From Hydrogenovibrio sp. 3SP14C1 (GTDB lineage: Bacteria; Pseudomonadota; Gammaproteobacteria; Thiomicrospirales; Thiomicrospiraceae): DNA of 64,000 nt. The stretch spans positions 216,422 through 280,421 of the forward strand of contig NZ_JARTLM010000002.1 of assembly GCF_029625905.1 (NCBI RefSeq). The letters run 5' to 3'. The stretch's first letter is position 1. Every line of letters starts with the position of its first letter. This document shows, one piece after another, positions 1-8,561 of this stretch. The position numbers and the translations under genes were made by a program. A model generated the notes under the pieces. That model did not search any database. It saw only the letters and a program-made list of their open reading frames with translations, and was not told where the DNA came from.

Positions 1-1343
1 ACCCTGGACTGACACGGGATCGTCAATATGGTACTGGTCGTGTCGGGTCTTCACCGTATATTGTCGTGGATACGGGTGGGTTAAGCGGTGAGCAAGAAGG
101 GGTTGATCCTTTAATGGCCGGACAAGTTCAGTCTGCCATTGGTGAGTCTGATGCGGTTCTGTTTCTAGTAGATGGTCGCGCGGGGTTGATCCCGGCTGAT
201 GAGAGCATTGCGGGTTATATCCGTCATTTCAATAAACCTGTTTATTTATTGGTCAACAAGGCAGAAGGTCATAAAAAAGATGTAATTGCCAACGAGTTTT
301 ATCAAATGGGATTGGGCAAGCCTTTTGTCATTTCTTCAGCGCATGGCGATAACGTTAATGAAATGATTGAAAGTGTCTTGTCTGATGTGGCGCACGATGT
401 TGAAGATGAAGATGCGTTAGATTTGGATAAGCACCCAGGTATTCGTGTTGCGGTCATTGGGCGCCCAAATGTTGGGAAATCAACCTTGATTAACCGCATG
501 ATCGGAGAAGAGCGTGTTGTGGCATTTGATATGCCAGGGACCACGCGTGACAGTATTTATGTGCCGTTTGAGCGTGGTGGAGAGCTTTACACCTTAATTG
601 ATACCGCGGGCGTGCGTCGTCGCAAGAACATTAAAGAGAAAATTGAAAAATTCAGTATTGTCAAAGCCATTGAAGCGATGGAGTCTTCCAATGTGGTGGT
701 GTTGGTGGTTGATGGATCAGAAGGGATTACGGATCAAGATCTTACCTTGTTGGGGCTGGCATTAGAGTCAGGACGTGGCTTGGTGATTGCCATTAATAAA
801 TGGGATAACTTAACCAAAGATCAGCGTGCAAAAATTAAACACGAGCTTGAGTATAAGCTGCATTTTGTCGATTATGCTAAGCGCCACTTGATTTCTGCTT
901 TACATGGAACAGGCGTCGGCGATCTCTTCAAAACAATCAATGCCGTTTATCATGCTGCGATGAAACAGGTTTCCACTTCAGATTTAAATAGAGTTTTAGA
1001 GCAGGCGGTATTAGATCATCAGCCACCTTTGATTAGTGGACGTCGTGTAAAACTACGTTACGCGCATTTGGGTGGTTTGAATCCGCCTAGAGTGATTGTG
1101 CATGGCACACAGGTGGATAAATTACCGCAAGCGTACTCCAAGTATTTGATGAATGTATTTCGCAAGGCATTTAAATGGGTGGGGACGCCTGTCATGATTG
1201 AGTATAAAGTGACGTCGAATCCTTATGAAGGACGTAAGTCTAACTTTACGTATCGTAAAGGCAAGTCTGAATCTCAGGCAGAAAATGCCTATTTAAAACG
1301 TAAGAAGAAAAAGAAACCACAACAGAAACGCCGAAGCAGTTAA
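1..1343 (+). CDS. der: Ribosome-assembly GTPase Der (EngA), 3' part
   Basis: Der is a tandem two-domain GTPase needed for late assembly of the 50S ribosomal subunit. The reading frame is already open at the left edge (frame of base 3), so the start codon and the first P-loop lie upstream; what remains begins at the PGLTRDR switch motif of GTPase domain 1. The second domain is complete: P-loop GRPNVGKST near base 459, DTAG near 600 and NKWD near 800. The C-terminal KH-like domain is followed by a lysine/arginine-rich tail (KRKKKKKPQQKRR). About 446 codons are present of the roughly 490 usual for the family. A strong hairpin terminator follows the stop. Identity is very secure; only the N-terminus is missing, because the window starts there. 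Confidence 0.98.
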   Translation, partial: PGLTRDRQYGTGRVGSSPYIVVDTGGLSGEQEGVDPLMAGQVQSAIGESDAVLFLVDGRAGLIPADESIAGYIRHFNKPVYLLVNKAEGHKKDVIANEFYQMGLGKPFVISSAHGDNVNEMIESVLSDVAHDVEDEDALDLDKHPGIRVAVIGRPNVGKSTLINRMIGEERVVAFDMPGTTRDSIYVPFERGGELYTLIDTAGVRRRKNIKEKIEKFSIVKAIEAMESSNVVVLVVDGSEGITDQDLTLLGLALESGRGLVIAINKWDNLTKDQRAKIKHELEYKLHFVDYAKRHLISALHGTGVGDLFKTINAVYHAAMKQVSTSDLNRVLEQAVLDHQPPLISGRRVKLRYAHLGGLNPPRVIVHGTQVDKLPQAYSKYLMNVFRKAFKWVGTPVMIEYKVTSNPYEGRKSNFTYRKGKSESQAENAYLKRKKKKKPQQKRRSS

Positions 1344-1354
1344 ATGTGAGGTGC

Positions 1355-1382
1355 AAAAAAACGGCGTTAAAGCCGTTTTTTT
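1355..1382. terminator. Bidirectional intrinsic terminator after der
   Basis: An A-run, then the stem ACGGC with loop GTTAAA and GCCGT, then a T-run. The A and T runs on either side let it serve both der (plus strand) and the convergent dehydrogenase gene (minus strand). Confidence 0.85.
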
Positions 1383-1398
1383 ATATTTGCAATAACGC

Positions 1399-4191
1399 TT
1401 ATCGATTGCTTAGCGCCATAAAAAACAATTCAGCTGGGTGAAGCCCTTGTCTGTCGGCGAAATCTTCCAGCTGGTGACGACAGCTCGTTCCCGTGGCAAT
1501 GACCAAGTCGTCTTGCTGTGCTTTTTCCAAGGTTGGTAATAAGGTTTGATTGGCAATCTTTAATGACACACCATAATTCTTATAACCAAATTCACCCGAC
1601 ATTCCACAACAGCCGGAATTAATGTACTGAAGATTTAGTTCTGGAATCAAATTCAACGCTTTAACCGACTCTTGCGCATGCGCTAAAGACTTTTGGTGAC
1701 AGTGCACATGTAGCCAAGCATTTTTAGGTACCGCCCCTAAATCAAGTTTAGACTGGGTGTTGAGTTTTAACATTAGTTCTTCAAATAACAGCACCGACGT
1801 ATACAGCCAGGCCTGGTTGTTTTTTGAAATTAAATCTTTTGCTTCGTCTCGCCAAACCAAAGTGTCAGAGGGCTCAATTCCTATAATGTGGTCATCTAAG
1901 GTTGCTTCACTTAGTTGTGACTGAATTTTTTCCAGTGCTTGTTTAGCCTCAGAAACCAATCCTTGGCTTAATAAGGCGCGAGGTGAGCTATCCAAGAAAA
2001 TGGGTTTAACATTCATTCCAAGTAACTCTAATGATTGGATCGTTGCCTGTCCAATTTTGGGTTCCTGGTATTGAGCGTATAAATCAACCAGCACCCAAAC
2101 GGTTGGCTTGTTTGCATCAAAAGCATTCTGTTTGGAGTGATTCTTCCACCAGGCTTTCAAGGATTGCTTGTCCAATTTGGGTAAAGTGCGACGCGTATCG
2201 ACGCCCATGATCTTTTTAACCACAGACAGGTCTTGAACCCAGTTATAAACCCCAGGTATCAAAGCCCCTAACTTCATTAATTGTCCATAAAACTTAATCG
2301 ACAACCGGCTGAGAGAAAAAGCATTGATTTGGTACAAGACTTCAGATTTTAGGCGTGCCATATCGACACTGGCCGGGCACTCTGATTTACAGGCCTTACA
2401 TCCCAAGCATAAGGATAAAGCATCTTGAAGTTCCTCTTTTTTTAATGCGGCGAGCGGGTTGGGTTCAGTCAGCGCATGGCGCAATAAGTTACTTCGGCCA
2501 CGGGTGGAATAGTTTTCTTCACGCGTGGCTTGATAGGATGGACACATGACCCCATTTCCCGCAGATTTACGGCAAGCACCAGCACCATTACATTTTTCAA
2601 CAGCATCCATGAGAGACAAATCTCTTGCCCAGTCATAACCTGGGCTAAGAATTTGTTTGGGTTGGCGATCTGCGCGGAGATTTTCCGTAATCGAAGCATC
2701 CCCAATAATCACACCTGGGTTGAGCAGGTTTTCGGGGTCGAAAGTGTTTTTGAGTTGTACCAGGCATGCATATACATTGTCGCCCACTTGTTCTTTGATA
2801 AAGGGCGCACGAATTCGACCATCACCATGTTCACCCGAAATGGCGCCGCGATATTTTTTAACCAGTTTTGAACTACGTTCTGCCACGGTTTGGAAATACT
2901 GCTTGCCTTCGGGAGTAGCCAAATCCATTTCTGGGCGCACATGAATCAAACCGACTGAAGCATGTCCATAATAGACACAGCCGATACCGAGTTCAGTCAT
3001 TAGGTCTTGTGTGTCCTGGTAAAAATCCGGTAAGGATTTCACAGGAACTGCGGCATCTTCAATAACCGCAACCGCTTTATGGCGCGTGGGTTTCCCCATT
3101 AGAAGGCCAAGTCCAGCTTTACGTAGATTCCAAACTTTTGCACTGTCTTGTGGTTCAATAATCGGGCAAGCATAAGCCCCTTGTTCCAGCATCCAGGCCT
3201 GGTCGTTTTTTAAACGGCGTTGTAGGCTTTCTGCATCTTCATCAAATAATTCAACCACCAATACCGCTTCAGGATCTTTTTTTACCCATAAGCGGTTTTG
3301 AGTTTGCTCACTATTGTTTTTAGTGCCATCTAAGGTCGCTTTATCAATCAGCTCAATCGCCGCAGGCTTAAAGGGTAAATAATTGGGGACGACTTGCATC
3401 GCGGTGTAAATGGAATCGAAATGGGCGCAAAAAAGCTGACGTTGCTTAGGCAAGTCGACTAAGTTCAAAGTTGCTTTGGTGATGATGCCGAGCGTCCCTT
3501 CACTGCCGCAAATCAACGGAGTGAGGTTGAAGGGTTTTCCTTCAGGGTTGAAGGGCTGATAGTTCGAGTAAAGTACATCTAACGCATAGCCCGTCGTACG
3601 TCGCACAATAGACGGGTCTGGGAAGTTATCTACGATTTCCTGACCGTGTTCTTCCAACATATTGATGACAGTACGGTAAATCTCACCTTCTAAGGTCTGT
3701 AGTGAGAGTTTCTCGTGCAATTGTTCTGGTGTTAAATCATGAAAACTGACCAAAGAACCATCAGCAAGGATGACTTCCAACGATTTAACGTGGTCGCGGG
3801 TCGTACCATAGTAAACCGAATAGGAGCCACAAGAGTTGTTTCCAATCATACCGCCAATCATGGCGCGGTTAGACGTTGACGTGTCGGGTGCGAACCGTAG
3901 ATTATCGGCTTTGACAAAGTCATTCAAGTCGTCCTGGATGACACCGGGCTGAACATCGACTTCTTTTTGCTCAGGGCGGTAATCCAGAATTTGGGTTAAA
4001 TGCTTGGAAATATCGATTAATATGCCTGACCCGATGGCTTGTCCACCTAATGAGGTTCCACCTGCGCGCATCGTAATGGCTTGTTTTTTCTCCAATGCCA
4101 ACTGGATGCGTTGCTGTAGCGCGTCGATATCTTTAGGATAAAGAAACTCTTGTGGAAAAATTTCAAATACGGAAGCATCAGTTGAAATCAT
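1399..4191 (-). CDS. FAD/Fe-S D-2-hydroxyacid dehydrogenase (D-lactate or D-2-hydroxyglutarate dehydrogenase type)
   Basis: This 930-residue protein joins an FAD-binding-4 domain (AGGTSLGGQAIGSG near residue 43), a C-terminal FAD-oxidase domain containing SGEHGDGR, and a ferredoxin-like region with CLGCKACKSECP (near residue 640) plus a CCG-type cysteine motif (SGCCGMSGEFGY) near the end. Length and order match Fe-S D-lactate dehydrogenases (Dld-II type) and YdiJ-like D-2-hydroxyglutarate dehydrogenases, which pass electrons to the respiratory chain. There is no signal peptide, so it is probably cytoplasmic and membrane-associated. The gene lies 177 bp downstream of serA on the same strand. 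SerA-type enzymes can reduce 2-oxoglutarate to D-2-hydroxyglutarate, so recycling of that by-product is an attractive role, but substrate cannot be decided from sequence alone. Confidence 0.85.
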   Translation of the reverse strand: MISTDASVFEIFPQEFLYPKDIDALQQRIQLALEKKQAITMRAGGTSLGGQAIGSGILIDISKHLTQILDYRPEQKEVDVQPGVIQDDLNDFVKADNLRFAPDTSTSNRAMIGGMIGNNSCGSYSVYYGTTRDHVKSLEVILADGSLVSFHDLTPEQLHEKLSLQTLEGEIYRTVINMLEEHGQEIVDNFPDPSIVRRTTGYALDVLYSNYQPFNPEGKPFNLTPLICGSEGTLGIITKATLNLVDLPKQRQLFCAHFDSIYTAMQVVPNYLPFKPAAIELIDKATLDGTKNNSEQTQNRLWVKKDPEAVLVVELFDEDAESLQRRLKNDQAWMLEQGAYACPIIEPQDSAKVWNLRKAGLGLLMGKPTRHKAVAVIEDAAVPVKSLPDFYQDTQDLMTELGIGCVYYGHASVGLIHVRPEMDLATPEGKQYFQTVAERSSKLVKKYRGAISGEHGDGRIRAPFIKEQVGDNVYACLVQLKNTFDPENLLNPGVIIGDASITENLRADRQPKQILSPGYDWARDLSLMDAVEKCNGAGACRKSAGNGVMCPSYQATREENYSTRGRSNLLRHALTEPNPLAALKKEELQDALSLCLGCKACKSECPASVDMARLKSEVLYQINAFSLSRLSIKFYGQLMKLGALIPGVYNWVQDLSVVKKIMGVDTRRTLPKLDKQSLKAWWKNHSKQNAFDANKPTVWVLVDLYAQYQEPKIGQATIQSLELLGMNVKPIFLDSSPRALLSQGLVSEAKQALEKIQSQLSEATLDDHIIGIEPSDTLVWRDEAKDLISKNNQAWLYTSVLLFEELMLKLNTQSKLDLGAVPKNAWLHVHCHQKSLAHAQESVKALNLIPELNLQYINSGCCGMSGEFGYKNYGVSLKIANQTLLPTLEKAQQDDLVIATGTSCRHQLEDFADRQGLHPAELFFMALSNR

Positions 4192-4324
4192 CAGGTAGCC
4201 TTAGAATAATTGGAAAATGATTGAAAGAACCGTATATTTTAATGGATTCTCTATGATATTGCAGGGGTTTTTGTGGGATGTCAGTGTTTATGGTTACGTG
4301 TAAGGTCGTGCAGGTGAGGTAACG

Positions 4325-4355
4325 AAAACTGCTTCTCTTTGGTTTAAAGAGAAGC
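4325..4355 (-). terminator. Hairpin after serA
   Basis: A perfect 10-bp stem (GCTTCTCTTT / AAAGAGAAGC, bases 4331-4355, 5-nt loop) lies just after the serA stop. On the minus strand it is followed by a short U-run (AGTTTTCG). It probably ends or attenuates serA transcription before the downstream dehydrogenase gene. Confidence 0.7.
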
Positions 4356-4368
4356 AATGTCGTTTCGT

Positions 4369-5598
4369 TTAGTGCAGAACGCGTGTGCGAATCGTGCCTT
4401 CAATCGCTTTAAGTTCTTTCAAGCCCGCTTCGCGGTCTTCAGAATTAATGTCAATGACGACATAGCCGATTTCTGTATTGGTTTGCAGGTATTGTGCCGC
4501 GACATTAATACTTTTGTGAGCAAAGGCTTCGTTGATTTTTGTCATGATGCCTGGCTGGTTTTTGTGGATATGCAGTAAACGACTTCTGTCTTTATGTTCT
4601 GGTAGAGACACTTCTGGGAAGTTTTTAGCCGATAACGTGGTTCCGGTATCAGAATATCGCACCAGTTTGGTGGCAACCTCTAGTCCAATGTTTTCTTGTG
4701 CTTCTTCGGTGCTCCCACCAATATGAGGTGTCAGAATGACATTGTCTAATCCTCTAAGCGACGACATAAATTCTTCGTTATTAGATTTCGGTTCAACAGG
4801 GAATACGTCGACAGCCGCCCCTGAAAGATGACCTGATTTAATCGCATCGGCCAGTGCTTCAATGTCGACCACGGTACCGCGAGCTGCGTTAATAAAAATA
4901 GAGCCTTTTTTCATCAGGGCAAACTGTTCTGCGCCCATCATATTTTGTGTTTCTTCAGTTTCAGGCACATGCAACGAGACAATGTCAGAGATTTTTAATA
5001 ACTCTTCCAGAGACTTTACCTGTGATGCATTGCTTAATGGAAGTTTGGTTTCAATGTCATGGAATTTGACTTTCATACCAATGTTTTCTGCCATGATGCT
5101 CAGCTGAATCCCGATATGGCCATACCCGACGATACCCAGTGTTTTGCCTCGTGCTTCAACTGAACCGACGGCCGATTTATCCCACTCGCCGCGATGTACT
5201 TTAGCATTTTTCGCAGGAATATCTCTAAGCAGCAGTAGGATTTCACCTAACACCAATTCAGCCACAGAACGCGTATTGGAAAACGGTGCATTAAAAACGG
5301 GGATACCACGTTTTTGAGCAGCTTTTAAATCCACTTGGTTCGTCCCGATACAAAAACAACCGACACCCACAAGTTTTTTCGCTGCTTTAAAAACGTCTTC
5401 CGTTAAGTTTGTGCGTGAACGAATGCCAACAAAATGCACATCGGCAATTTTTTCTTTTAAGTCCTTGTCTGAAAGAGAGCCTTTGACATATTCAATGTTG
5501 TTATAACCGTTCTCATTAAATACGTCGACGGCAGTTTGGTGCAGTCCTTCAAGGAGTAAGATTTTAATTTTATCTTTAGCAAGTGATTTGTCGCTCAT
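4369..5598 (-). CDS. serA: D-3-phosphoglycerate dehydrogenase
   Basis: SerA oxidises 3-phosphoglycerate with NAD+, the first step of serine synthesis in the cytoplasm. The 409-residue product matches the E. coli-type enzyme (410 residues). It has an N-terminal catalytic half (ILLLEGLH...GIRSRTNLT), the Rossmann NAD motif GYGHIGIQ near residue 158, the catalytic-region signatures AARGTVVD and PHIGGSTEEAQ, and a C-terminal ACT domain from about residue 335 (LLHIHKNQPGIMTKINEAF) that in this family binds serine for feedback inhibition. The minus-strand start ATG fits the family N-terminus. Its neighbour downstream is an FAD/Fe-S dehydrogenase that may consume D-2-hydroxyglutarate formed by SerA. 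Confidence 0.97.
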   Translation of the reverse strand: MSDKSLAKDKIKILLLEGLHQTAVDVFNENGYNNIEYVKGSLSDKDLKEKIADVHFVGIRSRTNLTEDVFKAAKKLVGVGCFCIGTNQVDLKAAQKRGIPVFNAPFSNTRSVAELVLGEILLLLRDIPAKNAKVHRGEWDKSAVGSVEARGKTLGIVGYGHIGIQLSIMAENIGMKVKFHDIETKLPLSNASQVKSLEELLKISDIVSLHVPETEETQNMMGAEQFALMKKGSIFINAARGTVVDIEALADAIKSGHLSGAAVDVFPVEPKSNNEEFMSSLRGLDNVILTPHIGGSTEEAQENIGLEVATKLVRYSDTGTTLSAKNFPEVSLPEHKDRSRLLHIHKNQPGIMTKINEAFAHKSINVAAQYLQTNTEIGYVVIDINSEDREAGLKELKAIEGTIRTRVLH

Positions 5599-5650
5599 GG
5601 GTGTCCAACGTCTTAAATTTTAAGAAGCCGTTATTATAAAGGATTCCTTC

Positions 5651-5680
5651 CCAATTTTTTGAATGAACTCAAAAAATTGG
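5651..5680. repeat. 12-bp perfect inverted repeat upstream of serA
   Basis: CCAATTTTTTGA, a 6-nt loop, then TCAAAAAATTGG. It sits 53 bp upstream of the serA start and about 100 bp downstream of the cytochrome gene on the same strand. It could be an operator for serA or an AT-rich terminator of the cytochrome gene; there is no clear T-run, so an operator is possible. Confidence 0.5.
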
Positions 5681-5776
5681 AATCGGATCCAGATATTTCT
5701 AACGATTGTTTTGCTTTAGGGAAAGTGTTTTTTTATTGAGCGCTGATATTCGCACCCAATAAAGAGGCTTTAGTTA

Positions 5777-6076
5777 TTATTTTGCTTCTTGTGAAGCATA
5801 ATACTCAGCCAGTTCTTTGATTTCTTTGTCCGTCAGGTTTTTCGCAAAGGTCTGCATCGTCGCATCTTTACGGAAACCATCACGAAAATCTTTCAGTGCT
5901 TTTTCTAGGTATTTAGCGTGTTGACCTGCCAGCTTAGGAAAATTGGGAACCATGCTATTTCCGTCTACACCATGACAACCGACACAGGTTTTTGCTTTTG
6001 CCGGCATATCTGCTGAAAGTGCAGGGTTGCTGAATAAAAAACTAACAGAAAAGGCCATTAGAAATAATTGTTTCAT
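5777..6076 (-). CDS. Small periplasmic class I cytochrome c
   Basis: The product (about 99 residues) begins with a signal peptide (MKQLFLMAFSVSFLFSNPALSA) followed by one haem c site CVGCH and the distal haem-ligand region MQTF. This is the layout of cytochrome c553/c5-type electron carriers. I place the start at the ATG at 6076 rather than at the longest frame (6142): the extra 22 N-terminal residues are polar and would mask the signal peptide, and a GAG-type ribosome site sits 9 nt ahead of 6076. A second small cytochrome lies directly upstream on the same strand, so both probably serve the same periplasmic electron-transfer chain. The partner enzyme is not visible here. Confidence 0.88.
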   Translation of the reverse strand: MKQLFLMAFSVSFLFSNPALSADMPAKAKTCVGCHGVDGNSMVPNFPKLAGQHAKYLEKALKDFRDGFRKDATMQTFAKNLTDKEIKELAEYYASQEAK

Positions 6077-6186
6077 AGCATACATCTCATTTTGGTTGAT
6101 TTTAGATGCAGTTATTAGAAACCATTCAGGAAAGAAGGTCAAGAAGCAGTCTTGACTGAAACATTAAAAGAAGATTATAAAAATAA

Positions 6187-6211
6187 AAAAAGCCGCATAA
6201 GAGCGGCTTTT
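6187..6211 (-). terminator. Intrinsic terminator of the upstream cytochrome c gene
   Basis: The stem AAAGCCGC / GCGGCTTT with a 6-nt loop lies about 20 bp after the stop of the cytochrome gene at 6231, with a U-run (TTTTTTTATT) on the minus strand. Confidence 0.88.
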
Positions 6212-6230
6212 CTTTTAATAACAAAAGTTA

Positions 6231-6539
6231 TTAAAGTGTTGCAACGTAAGCTGCGATGTTTTCGATGTCAGCATCAGATAGGCCAGCAGCCATCGGAGCC
6301 ATCATTGAAGTCATCGGACCAACTTGCTCACCAGCTTTATACTTGTGAAGCTTTGCTTTAATAGCTGAAGCATCTTGACCAGCTAGTTTTGGACCAACAC
6401 CACCTTCACCTGCTGCACCGTGACAACCAACACAAGTTGAGTAAGCAGATTGTCCAGCTGTCGCGTCACCACCAGCGTTTGCAGCAGCACCGAAAGTGAT
6501 TAAAGAAGTTGCAGATAATGCAAGTAATAATTTTTTCAT
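6231..6539 (-). CDS. Small periplasmic class I cytochrome c (c5/c553-like)
   Basis: A 102-residue protein with a clear signal peptide (MKKLLLALSATSLITFGAAANAG), one CVGCH haem site near residue 36 and a methionine-rich stretch (GPMTSMMAPMAAGL) that can supply the sixth ligand, then a helical tail typical of cytochrome c5/c553. It acts as a soluble electron shuttle in the periplasm. A near-consensus promoter lies upstream and AGGAGA precedes the ATG by about 9 nt, so it is likely a well expressed single-gene unit ended by its own terminator. In a sulfur oxidiser it could link Sox-type sulfur oxidation to an oxidase, but no partner gene is in the window. Confidence 0.92.
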   Translation of the reverse strand: MKKLLLALSATSLITFGAAANAGGDATAGQSAYSTCVGCHGAAGEGGVGPKLAGQDASAIKAKLHKYKAGEQVGPMTSMMAPMAAGLSDADIENIAAYVATL

Positions 6540-6591
6540 TTTTGTACTCTCCTAAGCACTTTAAAAAAAGTCGGGTTTCACCCTAGGCGCA

Positions 6592-6620
6592 ATTACAAAC
6601 CAAATCAGCGTATTAGTCAA
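6592..6620 (-). promoter_or_regulatory. Sigma-70-type promoter for the cytochrome c gene
   Basis: On the minus strand TTGACT (6615-6620), a 17-nt spacer and TGTAAT (6592-6597) lie about 50 bp ahead of the cytochrome start codon at 6539. Both boxes and the spacing are close to consensus. Confidence 0.75.
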
Positions 6621-6864
6621 GCATGAAACCTTAAGGAAGATTTAATATTGTAGCTAGTGTGTTCACTTCGTGACTTTAATTTTATGAGTATGAAGAAAAG
6701 GTTAAGAAAGAATGTTGCAATGTTTGATGAAAAAGGTATTTTATGTGTCATTAAGGATAATATAAGCGTTTTAAAACAAATAGCAACCCGCTAAACTTTC
6801 TGACATAGATTGGCTTCGATTAGCCAATCTATTTTGTAGAAAGCGAGTTTGCGAGAAAGGAATA
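6621..6864. other. Intergenic stretch with one hairpin
   Basis: Nothing recognisable is coded here. An 11-bp stem hairpin (ATAGATTGGCT / AGCCAATCTAT, 6805-6832, loop TCGATT) stands 32 bp before the small membrane-protein gene and could be a terminator or leader structure. A 36-codon open frame (6684-6794, plus) lacks a ribosome site and is not called. Confidence 0.5.
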
Positions 6865-7044
6865 ATGATGATTATTAAAGTTTGGCTTTTTATTATGATT
6901 CTGACAGTGTTGAGTTGGTTGGGGTTGAAAGCGGTCAGAAAGCCCATGCATATCGGTTGGGTGTTTTTATTTTGGGTGGTCACAATTCTTGGCGGGACAG
7001 CGTTTTTCTATATGATTTCAGTGTGGTTTGTCTCTAACCAATAA
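6865..7044 (+). CDS. Small two-span membrane protein, unknown function
   Basis: A 59-codon frame preceded by GAGAAAGGAATA, a good ribosome site 5-9 nt before the ATG (a second ATG follows directly). The product has two hydrophobic segments, about residues 3-20 (IIKVWLFIMILTVLSW) and 32-57 (GWVFLFWVVTILGGTAFFY), joined by a short basic loop (KAVRKPMH), so it should be a small inner-membrane protein. It stands alone between divergent or convergent neighbours. I recognise no family. The strong ribosome site and uninterrupted hydrophobic pattern argue that it is real. Confidence 0.65.
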   Translation: MMIIKVWLFIMILTVLSWLGLKAVRKPMHIGWVFLFWVVTILGGTAFFYMISVWFVSNQ

Positions 7045-7071
7045 TTTCCGGTGAATAATTGTTATGAGGTT

Positions 7072-7100
7072 AAAAAAATAGCCAGGCCTGGCCATTTTTT
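7072..7100 (-). terminator. Terminator of rsgA built on the CCAGGCCTGG palindrome
   Basis: GCCAGGCCTGGC (7081-7092) is flanked by an A-run and a T-run, directly after the rsgA stop. On the minus strand the palindrome is followed by TATTTTTTTA, so it can fold and terminate. This copy of the genomic palindrome appears to have been put to use as a terminator. Confidence 0.7.
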
Positions 7101-8121
7101 AATTTGTTGGATTTTCTTTGAACTCACTCAGAAGTCTTTGGAAACTTTGAAAACGTGTATAGTGAAGCTCTCCGTTTTCAACAGCGTGTTTAATGGCACA
7201 ATGCGGCTCAATGGTATGAGTGCAGTTGCTGAATTTGCATTGACCTAAAAAAGGTGCAAAGTCAGGATAGGCTTGCTCAAGTTCGTGGAGTTCACAGGGG
7301 GCGGGGCTAAACTGACGAACGCCGGGAGAATCAATGATATTGCCTGTTTGTCCTTCAAATTCTGGTAAATGATAGAGAATGCTGTTGGTGGTGGTGTGTT
7401 TTCCAAGCCCTGTCGATTCGGATAATTGGTTGGTTTTAATCTCAATATCTGGAATTAAAGCTTTGATGAGTGATGATTTTCCAGCGCCAGATGGCCCTAC
7501 GAAAACGCTGTTTTTATTCATCAAGACCTCTCTAAGTTCATCCATGCCTTCATTGGTTTCCGCAGAAACGGGTAAGATTTCAATCTCCATTTCATCGTAA
7601 GGAATAAGCAGTTCTGCAATGGCTTCCCATTGTTCATCGGATTCGATTAAATCAATTTTATTAATCAAAATCAAAATGGGTAAATCAAGTTGGTGAGCCG
7701 CGACCAAATAACGATCAATCATATCAGGATGGATGCCTGGTTCGACTGGTGCCACAATGCCAAGCCAGTCGATGTTGGCAGCTACCATTCGTTTTTGACC
7801 CCGGAAGCCCGGTCGACTTAGTTCTTGAGTACGAGGTTCAGCGGAAACGACTACGCCAGTATTAGGTTCGATATCTGTTTGCCAAGTGACTTGGTCACCG
7901 GCGACTAATTTACCCAGGTGCTGACGCACTGCACAGTTGTATATATCACCTTTGTTATCTTCAATTAAAAGGCGTTTACCGAAGTTGGTCATGACCAACC
8001 CAGGTTGTTTCTCGCCTAAATGTTCTGAAGAGGCCGATGCGTTGGAAGAAGCATCGGATTCAGCATGTTGCTTTTGCTGAACACGACGGCGTTGTTGGTT
8101 GCTGAGCTTGCGTTTAGCCAC
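7099..8121 (-). CDS. rsgA: Ribosome small-subunit-dependent GTPase RsgA (YjeQ)
   Basis: RsgA is a circularly permuted GTPase that checks and matures the 30S subunit. The 340-residue product has a basic N-terminus (MAKRKLSNQQRRR), an OB-fold, then the GTPase motifs in permuted order: NKID (near residue 156) before the P-loop GPSGAGKSS (near 210) and DSPGV (near 263). The C-terminal zinc site shows CKFSNCTHTIEPHC. Length is typical. The gene is followed 28 bp upstream (transcription order: downstream of it) by nothing but the terminator, and preceded by the pterin dehydratase gene on the same strand, so the two may share a transcript. Confidence 0.97.
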   Translation of the reverse strand: MAKRKLSNQQRRRVQQKQHAESDASSNASASSEHLGEKQPGLVMTNFGKRLLIEDNKGDIYNCAVRQHLGKLVAGDQVTWQTDIEPNTGVVVSAEPRTQELSRPGFRGQKRMVAANIDWLGIVAPVEPGIHPDMIDRYLVAAHQLDLPILILINKIDLIESDEQWEAIAELLIPYDEMEIEILPVSAETNEGMDELREVLMNKNSVFVGPSGAGKSSLIKALIPDIEIKTNQLSESTGLGKHTTTNSILYHLPEFEGQTGNIIDSPGVRQFSPAPCELHELEQAYPDFAPFLGQCKFSNCTHTIEPHCAIKHAVENGELHYTRFQSFQRLLSEFKENPTN

Positions 8122-8149
8122 AAATGGTTACCTAGTAATGGACGAACCG

Positions 8150-8491
8150 TTAATCTAACAAAGCGTCAATTTTAGCGGCCATGATAAAGTCGTTTTGACT
8201 GAGGCCTTTAATGCTGTGTGTGCTAAGAATGACTTTACATTCATTGTACCCAAAACAGATTTCCGGGTGGTGATCTTCTTTATGAGCGACCCAGGTAATC
8301 GCATTGACGAAGGCGACGGTCTGGTGGTAGTTTTTGAATGGAAAGGTTTTGGTCAATGTCTGGTAATTTAGCGGAACATCCCAGCCGGGCATCTGTGAAA
8401 GATAGCTTTCAATGCGAGGGATAATCATCGCTTTCGAGCCTTTGTCGATGGTTTCACAAGACTGATCTTTTAATGCAATTTCTGTGGTCAT
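8150..8491 (-). CDS. phhB: Pterin-4a-carbinolamine dehydratase
   Basis: The 113-residue protein carries the family signature around EDHHPEICFGYN and the flanking SHPSV-like helix (FVNAITWVAHKEDHHPE). The enzyme dehydrates 4a-hydroxytetrahydropterins, regenerating the cofactor of aromatic amino-acid hydroxylases, and also occurs in bacteria without such hydroxylases where its role is uncertain; no hydroxylase is visible in the window. It lies 28 bp upstream of rsgA on the same strand and about 70 bp downstream of the membrane protease gene. Confidence 0.9.
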   Translation of the reverse strand: MTTEIALKDQSCETIDKGSKAMIIPRIESYLSQMPGWDVPLNYQTLTKTFPFKNYHQTVAFVNAITWVAHKEDHHPEICFGYNECKVILSTHSIKGLSQNDFIMAAKIDALLD

Positions 8492-8561
8492 GATAGGGGT
8501 CCTTTTGCCTTACTGTAATTGATATCGATTGAAATATACTTTTTAGAGTAAGGCCGATGTT

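Noticed and set aside
6684-6794. A 36-codon frame before the hairpin at 6805
   Set aside because: No ribosome site and no recognisable pattern; too little support.
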